From positions 871,181 to 932,454 of the forward strand of contig NZ_JAPDMS010000001.1 in assembly GCF_026319365.1 (NCBI RefSeq): DNA of 61,274 nt, in the 5' to 3' direction. Source of the DNA: Methylophaga sp. OBS1. GTDB taxonomy: Bacteria > Pseudomonadota > Gammaproteobacteria > Nitrosococcales > Methylophagaceae. Positions 1 to 7,656 of the stretch are shown in pieces (the first letter of the stretch is position 1; each line of letters begins with the position of its first letter). Both the position numbers and the translations under genes were made by a program. The notes under the pieces are model-generated. The model worked only from the letters and a program-made list of their open reading frames with translations, had not been told where the DNA came from and did not search any database.

Positions 1-372
1 TCTGCCATCGGTGGCGCGATGTTCACGCTCCAGGTTGGCTTCATGTCACCGTCTTTTGTGGGCATCGTACCGTCGATTGAAATGGTTATTTTTGCTGCTG
101 TCGGCGGCCGGATGTCTCTGGTCGGCGTCGTCTACGGCACGCTGCTTATCAACGCCGGTAAAACCGCCTTTTCAGAGACCTTCCCCGAACTTTGGCTTTT
201 CCTGATGGGCGGTTTGTTCATCGCTGTCGTGCTGTTTTTCCCTAATGGCCTGGCTGGTATCTATGACAAGTATTTCAAAAACCTGCCGGTTGTCAGAAAG
301 CTGATGTCTTTAGGCAAAAAAGCGGGTGACAGCCACAAGCCAAATAATAAATTACAAGGAGCTGCCAAATGA
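1..372 (+). CDS. urtC: Urea ABC transporter permease UrtC (C-terminal part)
   Basis: Only the last 123 codons are present; the reading frame is open from the first base and the start lies outside the window. The product is the C-terminal end of a branched-chain-amino-acid-type ABC permease. Visible family marks are the SIEMVIFAAVGGR stretch typical of the LivM/UrtC permease loop, then hydrophobic segments around PELWLFLMGGLFIAVVLFFP and the usual NGLAGIYDK end. It would form the inner-membrane channel of a urea importer. The stop overlaps the start of urtD by four bases (ATGA), and urtE and the urease operon follow, so the substrate assignment to urea rests on family and context. Confidence 0.9.
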   Translation, partial: SAIGGAMFTLQVGFMSPSFVGIVPSIEMVIFAAVGGRMSLVGVVYGTLLINAGKTAFSETFPELWLFLMGGLFIAVVLFFPNGLAGIYDKYFKNLPVVRKLMSLGKKAGDSHKPNNKLQGAAK

Positions 373-1115
373 GTACTGAAACTGACTTCTTGTTGGCCAT
401 CGAAGATTTGACCGTCTCCTTTGATGGTTTCAGGGCGGTTGACTCATTAAATATGTACATCGATAAGAATGAGTTACGCGTCATCATTGGGCCAAATGGA
501 GCGGGTAAAACCACATTGCTCGACCTGATATGCGGCAAGACAAAAGCCAGTTCGGGGACCATTAAGTTCAAAAGCCAGGAGCTGACCAAAAAGGCAGAAC
601 ATGAAATTGTCAGAACAGGCGTGGGCAGAAAATTCCAGACCCCATCCATTTATGAAACGCTGACCGTTTATGAAAATCTTGAGGTTTCTTACCCGGAGGG
701 ACGCTCGGTCTTTGGGAGCCTGTTCTTCGAATCAAATGAAGCGGTCAGGGAGACCGTGCTGCGAGTCGCCGGGGAAATCCAGTTACTGGATGAACTGGAG
801 ACCGAGGCGGCGGTATTAAGTCACGGACAAAAACAGTGGCTTGAAATCGGTATGTTACTGATGCAGGACCCGGAGCTGCTGATGCTGGATGAGCCCGTTG
901 CCGGCATGAGTGCCAAAGAGCGCGATGAAACTGCCGAGTTGTTGAATCAGATCTGTAAAAACCGCTCCGTTATTGTCATCGAGCATGATATGGAATTCGT
1001 GAAGAAGATTGCCCGCAAAGTCACGGTGCTGCACCAGGGACAGATTCTTGCTGAAGGCGATATGGATAAAGTTCAAAACGACGAAAAAGTTATTGAAGTT
1101 TACCTCGGCCACTAA
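369..1115 (+). CDS. urtD: Urea ABC transporter ATP-binding protein UrtD
   Basis: A 248-residue ABC ATPase of the LivG/UrtD type, the first of two cytoplasmic ATPases that power urea import. The Walker A motif GPNGAGKT lies near residue 42, a degenerate signature LSHGQKQWLEIG near 150 (SHGQ is typical of UrtD in place of LSGGQ), Walker B LLMLDEPVAGM near 170 and the switch histidine in VIVIEHDMEFV. The ATG start is preceded by a good ribosome site (AAGGAG about eight bases upstream) and overlaps the urtC stop. It is co-directional with urtE after a 19-base gap. The SHGQ signature and the urease context favour UrtD over LivG. Confidence 0.95.
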   Translation: MSTETDFLLAIEDLTVSFDGFRAVDSLNMYIDKNELRVIIGPNGAGKTTLLDLICGKTKASSGTIKFKSQELTKKAEHEIVRTGVGRKFQTPSIYETLTVYENLEVSYPEGRSVFGSLFFESNEAVRETVLRVAGEIQLLDELETEAAVLSHGQKQWLEIGMLLMQDPELLMLDEPVAGMSAKERDETAELLNQICKNRSVIVIEHDMEFVKKIARKVTVLHQGQILAEGDMDKVQNDEKVIEVYLGH

Positions 1116-1134
1116 TATCACTGGAGATTCAATC

Positions 1135-1824
1135 ATGTTTGAAGTTGAAAAATTGCATGTTAGCTATGGCCAGAGTGAAGTGGTTCATGGCGTGAGTTTT
1201 ACCGCCCAGAAAAATGAGACCGTTGCGATCATGGGGCGAAATGGCATGGGGAAAACCACCCTGTTCAAATCGCTGATGGGGATTTTACCGAGCCAATCAG
1301 ACAAAGTGATTGTGGATGGGCAGGATGTCAGTCAAGCGGAAAGCTATCAACGGGTCGCCAGTGGGCTGGCATATGTGCCTCAAGGACGGATGATCTTTCC
1401 CAACCTGACCGTTAAGGAAAATATTGAGACTGGGCTTGGCGTATCCAAACAGAAAACCATTCCAGAAGATATTTTTGATCTTTTTCCCGTCCTGCATGAA
1501 ATGCGGCATAGAAAAGGGGGTAATTTATCTGGCGGACAACAACAGCAACTGGCGATTGCCAGAGCCCTGGTGACCAACCCGAAGGTATTACTGCTGGACG
1601 AGCCCACGGAAGGTATACAACCCTCCATCATCAAGGATATTGCCAAAGTTTTAAATGAAATCAGACAAATGCGCGATATTACTATCGTCGTTTCCGAGCA
1701 GGTGCTCAGTTTCACCATGGAGATAGCCGATCGGATTATGGTCATCGACAAAGGCAAGCTTATTCATGAAGACCACCGGGATAATGTCGATGCAGATAAG
1801 ATAAAGCAGTACCTGACTGTCTAG
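1135..1824 (+). CDS. urtE: Urea ABC transporter ATP-binding protein UrtE
   Basis: A 229-residue ABC ATPase of the LivF/UrtE type, partner of UrtD in the urea importer. Walker A is GRNGMGKT, the signature is LSGGQQQQLAIARAL, Walker B is LLLDEPTEGIQPSII and the switch region ends in VVSEQ, where the usual H is replaced by Q as is common in UrtE. An open frame extends upstream to 1009 inside urtD, but the ATG at 1135, preceded by GGAGATTCAATC, gives the family's normal N-terminus (MFEVEKLHVSYG). It is the last transport gene before ureD, and no strong terminator separates the two. Confidence 0.95.
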   Translation: MFEVEKLHVSYGQSEVVHGVSFTAQKNETVAIMGRNGMGKTTLFKSLMGILPSQSDKVIVDGQDVSQAESYQRVASGLAYVPQGRMIFPNLTVKENIETGLGVSKQKTIPEDIFDLFPVLHEMRHRKGGNLSGGQQQQLAIARALVTNPKVLLLDEPTEGIQPSIIKDIAKVLNEIRQMRDITIVVSEQVLSFTMEIADRIMVIDKGKLIHEDHRDNVDADKIKQYLTV

Positions 1825-1931
1825 TCAATCACTGGACTGCCAGGGACGGCAGACTGGTCTGTTAAACCACAACGGTATTGGTGAGACTAACTTTGAACTG
1901 TGCCAGGGACAAAAAGACTGCACTTTCCTAC

Positions 1932-2753
1932 ATGAATGGCTGGAACGCATCGCTGAAGCTGGAGTTTGCCTATCGCTCTCCGTTTACGCGTTTGATAAAA
2001 CGACAGCACCAGGGGCCGTTGGTTTTTCAAAAAGTGCTCTATCCGGAAGGACAGGACACGGCTCACGGATTAATTGTCCATCCTCCCGGCGGTGTAGCTG
2101 GAGGGGACAGTCTTGATATCAGCTTTCAGCTCAATGACGAGTCACAGGTTTTACTCACAACCCCGGGAGCGACCAAGTGGTACAAATCGCTGGGAAGACG
2201 AGCCAAACAATCCATTCATATTCAGCAAGGTCAAGAAACAGTCCTGGAATGGTTACCCCAGGAAAATATTGTATTCGATGGTGCTGATGCTGATATTTCA
2301 ACCACAGTAGCGCTGAGTGGTAATGCCATTTTTTCGACGTGGGAAATCACCTGTCTGGGCCGGAAAGCCAGTGGTGAATCCTGGCAAAACGGTCGCCTGA
2401 AGCAATGTACCGAGGTTTTCCGGGATGAAAAGCTTATCTGGTACGACAGTGTGGTTCTGAGGCCTGATAGCCCCGTACTTTCATCCGTGTCGGGCCTGCG
2501 TGACAGGCTTGTTTTCGGCAATATGATTTTGGCGGCGAGTGAGCTACCCCAGGACTTGATCAAGGCTTGTCGCGAGGTCGCATTGAGTTCCGAGGCGTTA
2601 TATGGGGTATCAGCCTTGCCGGACATTTTTACCGCTCGATATATAGGGGACTGTGCCCAGGAAGCCAGGCAGTACTTCGAGGCAATCTGGTCCTGTTTGC
2701 GTCCCTGGTATGCCGCAAAAAATGCCGTTCGTCCCAGAATATGGGCAACGTGA
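1932..2753 (+). CDS. ureD: Urease accessory protein UreD
   Basis: UreD (UreH) is the scaffold that binds apo-urease and, with UreF and UreG, passes nickel into the active site. The family marks PEGQDTAHGLIVHPPGGVAGGD and TTPGATKWYKS are present, followed by the VLEWLPQENIVFDGA segment. I chose ATG 1932 (273 residues, beginning MNGWNASLKLEF). The frame is open upstream to a TTG at 1878, but the extra 18 residues do not look like UreD. It opens the urease gene order ureDABCEFG, 27 bases before ureA. The 107 bases from urtE hold only a weak hairpin (1837-1852), so transcription with the transporter is possible. Confidence 0.93.
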   Translation: MNGWNASLKLEFAYRSPFTRLIKRQHQGPLVFQKVLYPEGQDTAHGLIVHPPGGVAGGDSLDISFQLNDESQVLLTTPGATKWYKSLGRRAKQSIHIQQGQETVLEWLPQENIVFDGADADISTTVALSGNAIFSTWEITCLGRKASGESWQNGRLKQCTEVFRDEKLIWYDSVVLRPDSPVLSSVSGLRDRLVFGNMILAASELPQDLIKACREVALSSEALYGVSALPDIFTARYIGDCAQEARQYFEAIWSCLRPWYAAKNAVRPRIWAT

Positions 2754-2780
2754 CTTCATCATCACTGAGGTTGAAGAAAT

Positions 2781-3083
2781 ATGGAATTAACTCCCAGAGA
2801 AAAAGACAAGTTACTCATTTTCACGGCGGCACTCCTGGCTGAAAGACGCTTGCATAAGGGACTCAAGCTGAACTATCCGGAGGCTGTCGCCTTTATTTCA
2901 GCTGCGATCATGGAAGGTGCCAGAGAAGGGCGAAGTGTCAGTGAGCTGATGGGATATGGGGCAACCTTACTGACCCGTGATGAGGTGATGGAAGGCATCC
3001 CGGAAATGATCCCGGAGATCCAGGTCGAGGCGACCTTTCCCGATGGGACCAAGCTCATCACTGTTCACCACCCAATTGTTTGA
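2781..3083 (+). CDS. ureA: Urease subunit gamma
   Basis: UreA, the smallest structural subunit of the nickel urease (urea + water to ammonia + carbamate). It has the standard length of 100 residues and begins [23 protein letters not shown], followed by [23 protein letters not shown] and the [24 protein letters not shown] tail. Every part of the family pattern can be read without a break. The ribosome site is weak (TGAGGTTGAAGAAATATG). ureB starts eight bases after its stop. Separate ureA and ureB genes are the usual bacterial arrangement, unlike the fused form of Helicobacter. Confidence 0.97.
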   Translation: MELTPREKDKLLIFTAALLAERRLHKGLKLNYPEAVAFISAAIMEGAREGRSVSELMGYGATLLTRDEVMEGIPEMIPEIQVEATFPDGTKLITVHHPIV

Positions 3084-3090
3084 GGAAACT

Positions 3091-3402
3091 ATGATGATTC
3101 CCGGTGAAATACATTGTGCAGAAGGCGATATCGAACTCAATACCGACCGTGAGACACGACAGGTCGATGTCGCTAATGTTGGTGACAGGCCGGTTCAGGT
3201 TGGCTCGCATTATCACTTCTATGAAGTGAATGAGGCGCTGAGCTTTGACCGAGACAAGGCTTATGGCTTTCGACTCAATATTACAGCGGGCACAGCGGTC
3301 CGATTCGAGCCCGGCCAGATGCGAACCGTAGAGTTAGTCAGTCTGTCCGGAAACCGAATTGTGTATGGCTTTGCCGGCAAAATCATGGGGTCCTTGAAAT
3401 GA
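3091..3402 (+). CDS. ureB: Urease subunit beta
   Basis: UreB, the beta structural subunit, 103 residues. It begins M(M)[15 protein letters not shown] and contains the conserved [24 protein letters not shown] core and the [16 protein letters not shown] segment. An upstream in-frame start at 3043 lies inside ureA and lacks family support, while the tandem ATGATG at 3091/3094 is preceded by TGAGGAAACT. The last bases overlap the ureC start in an ATGA junction, which implies coupled translation of the two subunits in fixed proportion. Confidence 0.97.
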   Translation: MMIPGEIHCAEGDIELNTDRETRQVDVANVGDRPVQVGSHYHFYEVNEALSFDRDKAYGFRLNITAGTAVRFEPGQMRTVELVSLSGNRIVYGFAGKIMGSLK

Positions 3403-5120
3403 GTGTCAAAATAGATCGTCAGGCCTATGCTGAAATGTTTGGTCCGACAACAGGCGATAAGGTCAGGCTTGCAGACACCGAGCTATGGGTGGAAGTGGAA
3501 CAGGACTTCACTAGCTATGGTGAAGAAGTGAAGTTCGGGGGCGGTAAAGTCATCCGTGATGGTATGGGCCAATCTCAACTGACTTCGATCGATGTGGCTG
3601 ATACTGTCATTACCAACGCGCTCATTATTGATGCCATTACAGGTGTGATTAAGGCGGATGTCGGCATTAAAGATGGTTATATCAGTAGTGTGGGTAAAGC
3701 GGGGAACCCGGATATTCAGCCTGGGGTTACAATCCCGATCGGGGCAGGGACGGAAATCATTGCCGGAGAGGGGATGATACTCACGGCGGGGGGCATTGAT
3801 AGTCATATTCATTGGATCTGTCCACAACAAATCGAAGAGGCACTGACTTCCGGCATCACGACGATGCTTGGTGGTGGCACAGGGCCTGCTACGGGCACCT
3901 TTGCCACGACCTGCACGCCGGGCCCCTGGCATATTCACAGAATGCTGGAGGCGGCAGAGGCCTTTCCGATGAACCTGGGGTTCTTCGGTAAAGGGAATGT
4001 GTCACTACCGGAGGCGGCGGAAGAGCAGGTCAGCGCCGGAGCTATCGGGCTCAAGCTGCATGAAGACTGGGGCACAACCCCAGCGGCTATCGATAACTGT
4101 CTGAGTGTTGCCGAGGCCATGGATATTCAAGTGGCAATCCATACGGATACATTGAATGAGTCAGGCTTTGTCGAGACCACGCTGGACGCTTTCAAGGGCA
4201 GGACCATACATACTTTCCATACCGAAGGTGCCGGTGGCGGCCATGCGCCGGATATCATCAAAGCCATCAGTTCGCCCAACGTGCTGCCATCCTCTACCAA
4301 TCCTACCCGGCCATTCACAGTGAATACGCTGGATGAACACCTCGACATGCTGATGGTGTGTCACCACCTGGATTCGTCAATAGCCGAAGATGTCGCCTTT
4401 GCCGAATCCCGTATTCGTCGTGAAACCATCGCTGCCGAGGATATTCTGCATGACACCGGGGCATTTTCAATGATGTCCTCTGATTCGCAAGCAATGGGAC
4501 GTGTGGGTGAGGTCATCATGCGCACCTGGCAGACGGCCCACAAAATGAAGGTGCAACGAGGGCCCCTGGAAGAGGATAAAAGTCGAGGTCAGGGCGAGAG
4601 CGATAACTTCCGTGTCAGAAGGTACATCGCAAAATACACGATCAACCCGGCGATAACGCATGGTATCTCACAGATTGTTGGTTCCATTCAGTCTGGTAAG
4701 TTCGCTGACCTGGTACTCTGGCGACCGGCATTTTTTGGCGTTAAACCCACACTGATTCTGAAGGGCGGCACCATCGTCTCCGCTACCATGGGGGATCCCA
4801 ATGCCTCAATTCCGACCCCGCAGCCTGTTCACTACCGTCCCATGTTCGGCAGCTTCGGTAAATCAGTTACAAATAATTCATTAACTTTTGTTTCTCAGGC
4901 TGCAATGCGAAACCCCGAGCTGCGAATGCTGGAGCTGAACAAGATGCTGGTCGCCGTCAAAAACTGCCGGAATGTGACAAAAAAGGATATGGTACTGAAT
5001 GACGCAACACCGCGGATTGAGGTTGACCCAGAGACCTATCAGGTGCTGGCCGATGGTGAGCTCTTGATGTGTGAGCCTGCTGAAGTCCTGCCTATGGCCC
5101 AACGCTATTTTTTATTTTAG
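3399..5120 (+). CDS. ureC: Urease subunit alpha (catalytic)
   Basis: UreC carries the bi-nickel active site; 573 residues is normal. Metal ligands are visible: His136 and His138 in [10 protein letters not shown], the carbamylated Lys219 in [12 protein letters not shown], and the later histidines in AIHTDTLNE and [15 protein letters not shown]. The mobile-flap cysteine and histidines are in MVCHHLD. The [11 protein letters not shown] and [11 protein letters not shown] stretches complete the amidohydrolase fold. No catalytic residue is missing, so the enzyme should be active once UreDEFG have loaded nickel. Ammonia made here would feed biosynthesis, and the neighbouring importer suggests environmental urea as the source. 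Confidence 0.99.
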   Translation: MSVKIDRQAYAEMFGPTTGDKVRLADTELWVEVEQDFTSYGEEVKFGGGKVIRDGMGQSQLTSIDVADTVITNALIIDAITGVIKADVGIKDGYISSVGKAGNPDIQPGVTIPIGAGTEIIAGEGMILTAGGIDSHIHWICPQQIEEALTSGITTMLGGGTGPATGTFATTCTPGPWHIHRMLEAAEAFPMNLGFFGKGNVSLPEAAEEQVSAGAIGLKLHEDWGTTPAAIDNCLSVAEAMDIQVAIHTDTLNESGFVETTLDAFKGRTIHTFHTEGAGGGHAPDIIKAISSPNVLPSSTNPTRPFTVNTLDEHLDMLMVCHHLDSSIAEDVAFAESRIRRETIAAEDILHDTGAFSMMSSDSQAMGRVGEVIMRTWQTAHKMKVQRGPLEEDKSRGQGESDNFRVRRYIAKYTINPAITHGISQIVGSIQSGKFADLVLWRPAFFGVKPTLILKGGTIVSATMGDPNASIPTPQPVHYRPMFGSFGKSVTNNSLTFVSQAAMRNPELRMLELNKMLVAVKNCRNVTKKDMVLNDATPRIEVDPETYQVLADGELLMCEPAEVLPMAQRYFLF

Positions 5121-5130
5121 GTAGTTAATC

Positions 5131-5586
5131 ATGCTGGAAATTAGTGAGAAATTATCTCATCACCATGAAACGATGACCGATCTCAGTGTGGCACTGAGTT
5201 ATGACGCCAGGAAGAAAAGCCGGATCAGAGTGGCGTTGAGCAATGGGGAAGAGGCGGCGATTTTCATGCCCAGGGGATCAATATTACGCGGTGGAGACAT
5301 ACTGGTAGCCAGTGACGGACGAAAAATTACGGTGATTGCGGCGGATCAGGCAGTCAGTAGAGTGACTGCAAAAACCGCTCAGGCATTAACGAGGGCTGCT
5401 TACCATCTCGGTAATCGTCATGTACCTCTGCAGATAGAAGCGAGCTGGTTGATCTTCGAGCAGGATGCCGTGCTCAAAGACATGTTACTGGGATTGGGCG
5501 ATATCGAGGTTGAAGATTTAGATGCCCCCTTTGAGCCTGAGGCGGGTGCCTATGGTGGTGGACATCATCACGGGCATGATCACTGA
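5131..5586 (+). CDS. ureE: Urease accessory protein UreE (nickel metallochaperone)
   Basis: UreE binds nickel and delivers it to UreG during urease maturation. The protein has 151 residues, with the N-terminal peptide-binding domain containing DARKKSRIRVALSNGEEAAIFMPRG and a C-terminal metal domain with the AAYHLGNRHVPLQIE motif, whose histidine is the interface ligand. The end is a short histidine tail (GGGHHHGHDH), a nickel store that is absent from some homologues. Eleven bases separate it from ureC, and its TGA overlaps the ureF ATG, so translation is probably coupled. Confidence 0.96.
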   Translation: MLEISEKLSHHHETMTDLSVALSYDARKKSRIRVALSNGEEAAIFMPRGSILRGGDILVASDGRKITVIAADQAVSRVTAKTAQALTRAAYHLGNRHVPLQIEASWLIFEQDAVLKDMLLGLGDIEVEDLDAPFEPEAGAYGGGHHHGHDH

Positions 5587-6269
5587 TGGAGAATAGATTT
5601 GCTTTTTCCCGTTTACTGCAATTAGCCAGTCCAACACTGCCAATAGGGGCATATAGCTACTCTCAGGGTCTGGAGTGGGCCATTGAGTCCGGTGACGTTG
5701 CTTCGCCGGAGCAGGCACAAAACTGGATGGCCGAGGTAATGAATAATTATCTGGGTGTGTTTGATTTGCCCGTCATCAAGCGTCTTTATGAAGCCTGGCA
5801 GGCAGTGAACGAAGCGCAAATTCATCATTGGGATGCAAGATACACAGCCGGGCGTGATACAGCAGAGACGCTGCTGGAATCAAGGCAAATGGGGTATTCT
5901 CTACTCACACTGCAAAAAGCGTTGTCTACGCTATCCGAAGAAAGATTAGCCATCGCTGAGCGCATCAGCGAACCGGCTTTTCCAACACTTTATGCTGCCG
6001 TTGCTGTGAGTTGGGAAATTCCCGTGAAAGACTGTCTGCATGCCTATTTATGGTCATGGCTGGAGAACCAGGTCAGTGTGGCGATGAAAACGATTCCGCT
6101 AGGGCAGGTTGCAGGCCAGCGAATGCTGGGAGAGGTGTCTCTGTTGATACCGTCTACTGTTGAGTCATCCCTGTGTCTTGACGAGGATGACATATCAAAC
6201 TTTTCTCCGGCATTGACGATCGCCAGTTGTCGTCACGAAACGCAGTACACACGGCTTTTTAGATCCTGA
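5586..6269 (+). CDS. ureF: Urease accessory protein UreF
   Basis: UreF is an all-helical protein that sits between UreD and UreG and gates the GTPase during nickel insertion. The 227-residue product has the family opening [25 protein letters not shown], the [14 protein letters not shown] region and a conserved end with [12 protein letters not shown]. The start overlaps the ureE stop (TGATG). The last residues ([14 protein letters not shown]) match the normal UreF C-terminus, so the protein is complete. Confidence 0.95.
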   Translation: MENRFAFSRLLQLASPTLPIGAYSYSQGLEWAIESGDVASPEQAQNWMAEVMNNYLGVFDLPVIKRLYEAWQAVNEAQIHHWDARYTAGRDTAETLLESRQMGYSLLTLQKALSTLSEERLAIAERISEPAFPTLYAAVAVSWEIPVKDCLHAYLWSWLENQVSVAMKTIPLGQVAGQRMLGEVSLLIPSTVESSLCLDEDDISNFSPALTIASCRHETQYTRLFRS

Positions 6270-6291
6270 TGCAATGATTAAGAGAACAACC

Positions 6292-6900
6292 ATGAAAGAA
6301 CCTTTAAGAGTTGGTATAGGCGGTCCTGTCGGTTCAGGTAAAACGGCATTAACACTGGCTTTGTGCCGACGTCTACGCGATGTCTATAACATCGCCGTGG
6401 TCACGAATGATATCTATACGCGTGAAGATGCTGAATTTCTTACCCGGAATGAAGCGCTCTCGGCTGATCGGATTATTGGTGTCGAAACGGGGGGCTGTCC
6501 CCACACAGCGATACGAGAGGATGCCTCCATGAACCTGGAAGCCGTGGCACAGCTCAGTAAGCGGTTTGATCCCCTGGATATCGTTTTCATAGAAAGTGGC
6601 GGCGACAATCTGGCAGCGACTTTCAGCCCGGAACTCTCGGACTTGACCTTGTATGTGATTGACGTCTCTGCCGGTGAGAAAATTCCGAGAAAAGGGGGGC
6701 CGGGGATTACCAAGTCTGACTTACTTATCATTAACAAGACTGACCTGGCACCCCTGGTTGGCGCGTCGTTGGAGGTGATGGACCGGGACGCCAAAAAGAT
6801 GCGCGCTGACCGACCCTTCTATTTTACCAATCTGAAGGATGAAGAAGGGCTTGACGAGATTATTGCTTTTATCGAAAAGCAGGGCTTGATGCTCAATTAA
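6292..6900 (+). CDS. ureG: Urease accessory GTPase UreG
   Basis: UreG is the SIMIBI-class GTPase that carries nickel from UreE to the UreDF-urease complex. The P-loop [11 protein letters not shown] lies near residue 10, the metal motif is in [17 protein letters not shown] (Cys-Pro-His), and the base-recognition motif is NKTDLAP. I chose ATG 6292 (202 residues), preceded by AAGAGA at a seven-base spacing; the in-frame ATG at 6274 has no ribosome site and would add six residues foreign to the family. It closes the ureDABCEFG order, 23 bases before the hupE/ureJ-like gene. Confidence 0.97.
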   Translation: MKEPLRVGIGGPVGSGKTALTLALCRRLRDVYNIAVVTNDIYTREDAEFLTRNEALSADRIIGVETGGCPHTAIREDASMNLEAVAQLSKRFDPLDIVFIESGGDNLAATFSPELSDLTLYVIDVSAGEKIPRKGGPGITKSDLLIINKTDLAPLVGASLEVMDRDAKKMRADRPFYFTNLKDEEGLDEIIAFIEKQGLMLN

Positions 6901-6923
6901 TACAACACTAACAGGAGGTTCGG

Positions 6924-7490
6924 ATGAAACGCGCTTATTTAACAGCATTATTTTTTCTATTGGTCCCACTCACTTCAATGGCCCATCCGGGACATGACAC
7001 GAGCACTTTTATGAGTGGCTATCTGCATCCTTTGACAGGGATTGATCATTTATTAGTGATATTGGCGGTGGGTTTTTGGGCTGCCCGAACATCCAGACAA
7101 ATGTGGCAACTACCGTCTATCTTCATCGGCTTTATGTTGATTGGACTGCTGTTTGGCGCCGGTCTCCAGAGTGCCGTTTTTGTCGAGTGGGGAATACTGG
7201 CAAGTTTATTCACGATGGCCGTCGTTCTTATGCTCGCCAGTGACGTCAACAACATGGTGAAATATGGATTAACCAGCCTGTTTGCCCTGTTCCATGGCAT
7301 GGCGCATGGCAATGAATTAGTGCTTGCAGACAATGCACTCGCAGTGATCGCCGGTATGCTGCTGTCATCCTCACTGCTTATTGTTATGGGTGTATACTTT
7401 GGTAAGCGCCAGGGTCGGGTTGGTGCTTACTTCAGAAACATTATCGTTTCTTGTTTAACGTTTACTGGCGCACTGTTCCTGCTCAGTTAA
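6924..7490 (+). CDS. HupE/UreJ family membrane protein, probable nickel transporter
   Basis: A 188-residue membrane protein of the HupE/UreJ family, which are proposed nickel permeases linked to hydrogenase or urease genes. The start follows a strong AGGAGG. Residues 1-20 look like a cleavable signal peptide ending in MAHPGHD, and the first mature histidines are typical of HupE. The GYLHPLTGIDHLLVILAVGFWA signature follows, then five to six hydrophobic segments including FALFHGMAHGNEL with further histidines. Its place directly after ureG makes nickel supply for urease the obvious role, but this is inferred from family and position. Confidence 0.9.
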   Translation: MKRAYLTALFFLLVPLTSMAHPGHDTSTFMSGYLHPLTGIDHLLVILAVGFWAARTSRQMWQLPSIFIGFMLIGLLFGAGLQSAVFVEWGILASLFTMAVVLMLASDVNNMVKYGLTSLFALFHGMAHGNELVLADNALAVIAGMLLSSSLLIVMGVYFGKRQGRVGAYFRNIIVSCLTFTGALFLLS

Positions 7491-7545
7491 CAAAGCAATG
7501 CTGCTTACGCCCTGTCGCGTCTCATCCGAAGCGTCGGCAAGGTAA

Positions 7546-7563
7546 CTACGTAAAATTACGTAG
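7546..7563. promoter_or_regulatory. Inverted repeat upstream of the permease-kinase gene
   Basis: An 18-base near-perfect palindrome with eight-base arms, CTACGTAA-AA-TTACGTAG, in the 166-base gap between the hupE-like gene and the sensor kinase. Its size and symmetry suit a dimeric DNA-binding protein; the LuxR-type response regulator encoded at 11048 is the natural candidate. There is no T-run after it, so it is not a simple terminator. The assignment as an operator is inference. Confidence 0.45.
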
Positions 7564-7656
7564 ATAACTCATCAATGGGTATCCGCTATGATGCCCGTTG
7601 AGCAATCTAATGTTTGAGACCCGGACAAGCATTAAACCTTTGTCAGGACAGCAGCA

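Noticed and set aside
1837..1852. CTGCC/GGCAG hairpin between urtE and ureD as a terminator
   Set aside because: Only five base pairs and no T-run; more likely chance.
3483..3938. Long open frame of 151 codons on the minus strand within ureC
   Set aside because: It lies wholly inside the well-supported catalytic subunit gene, and its product shows no family pattern; it is a shadow of a strongly biased gene.
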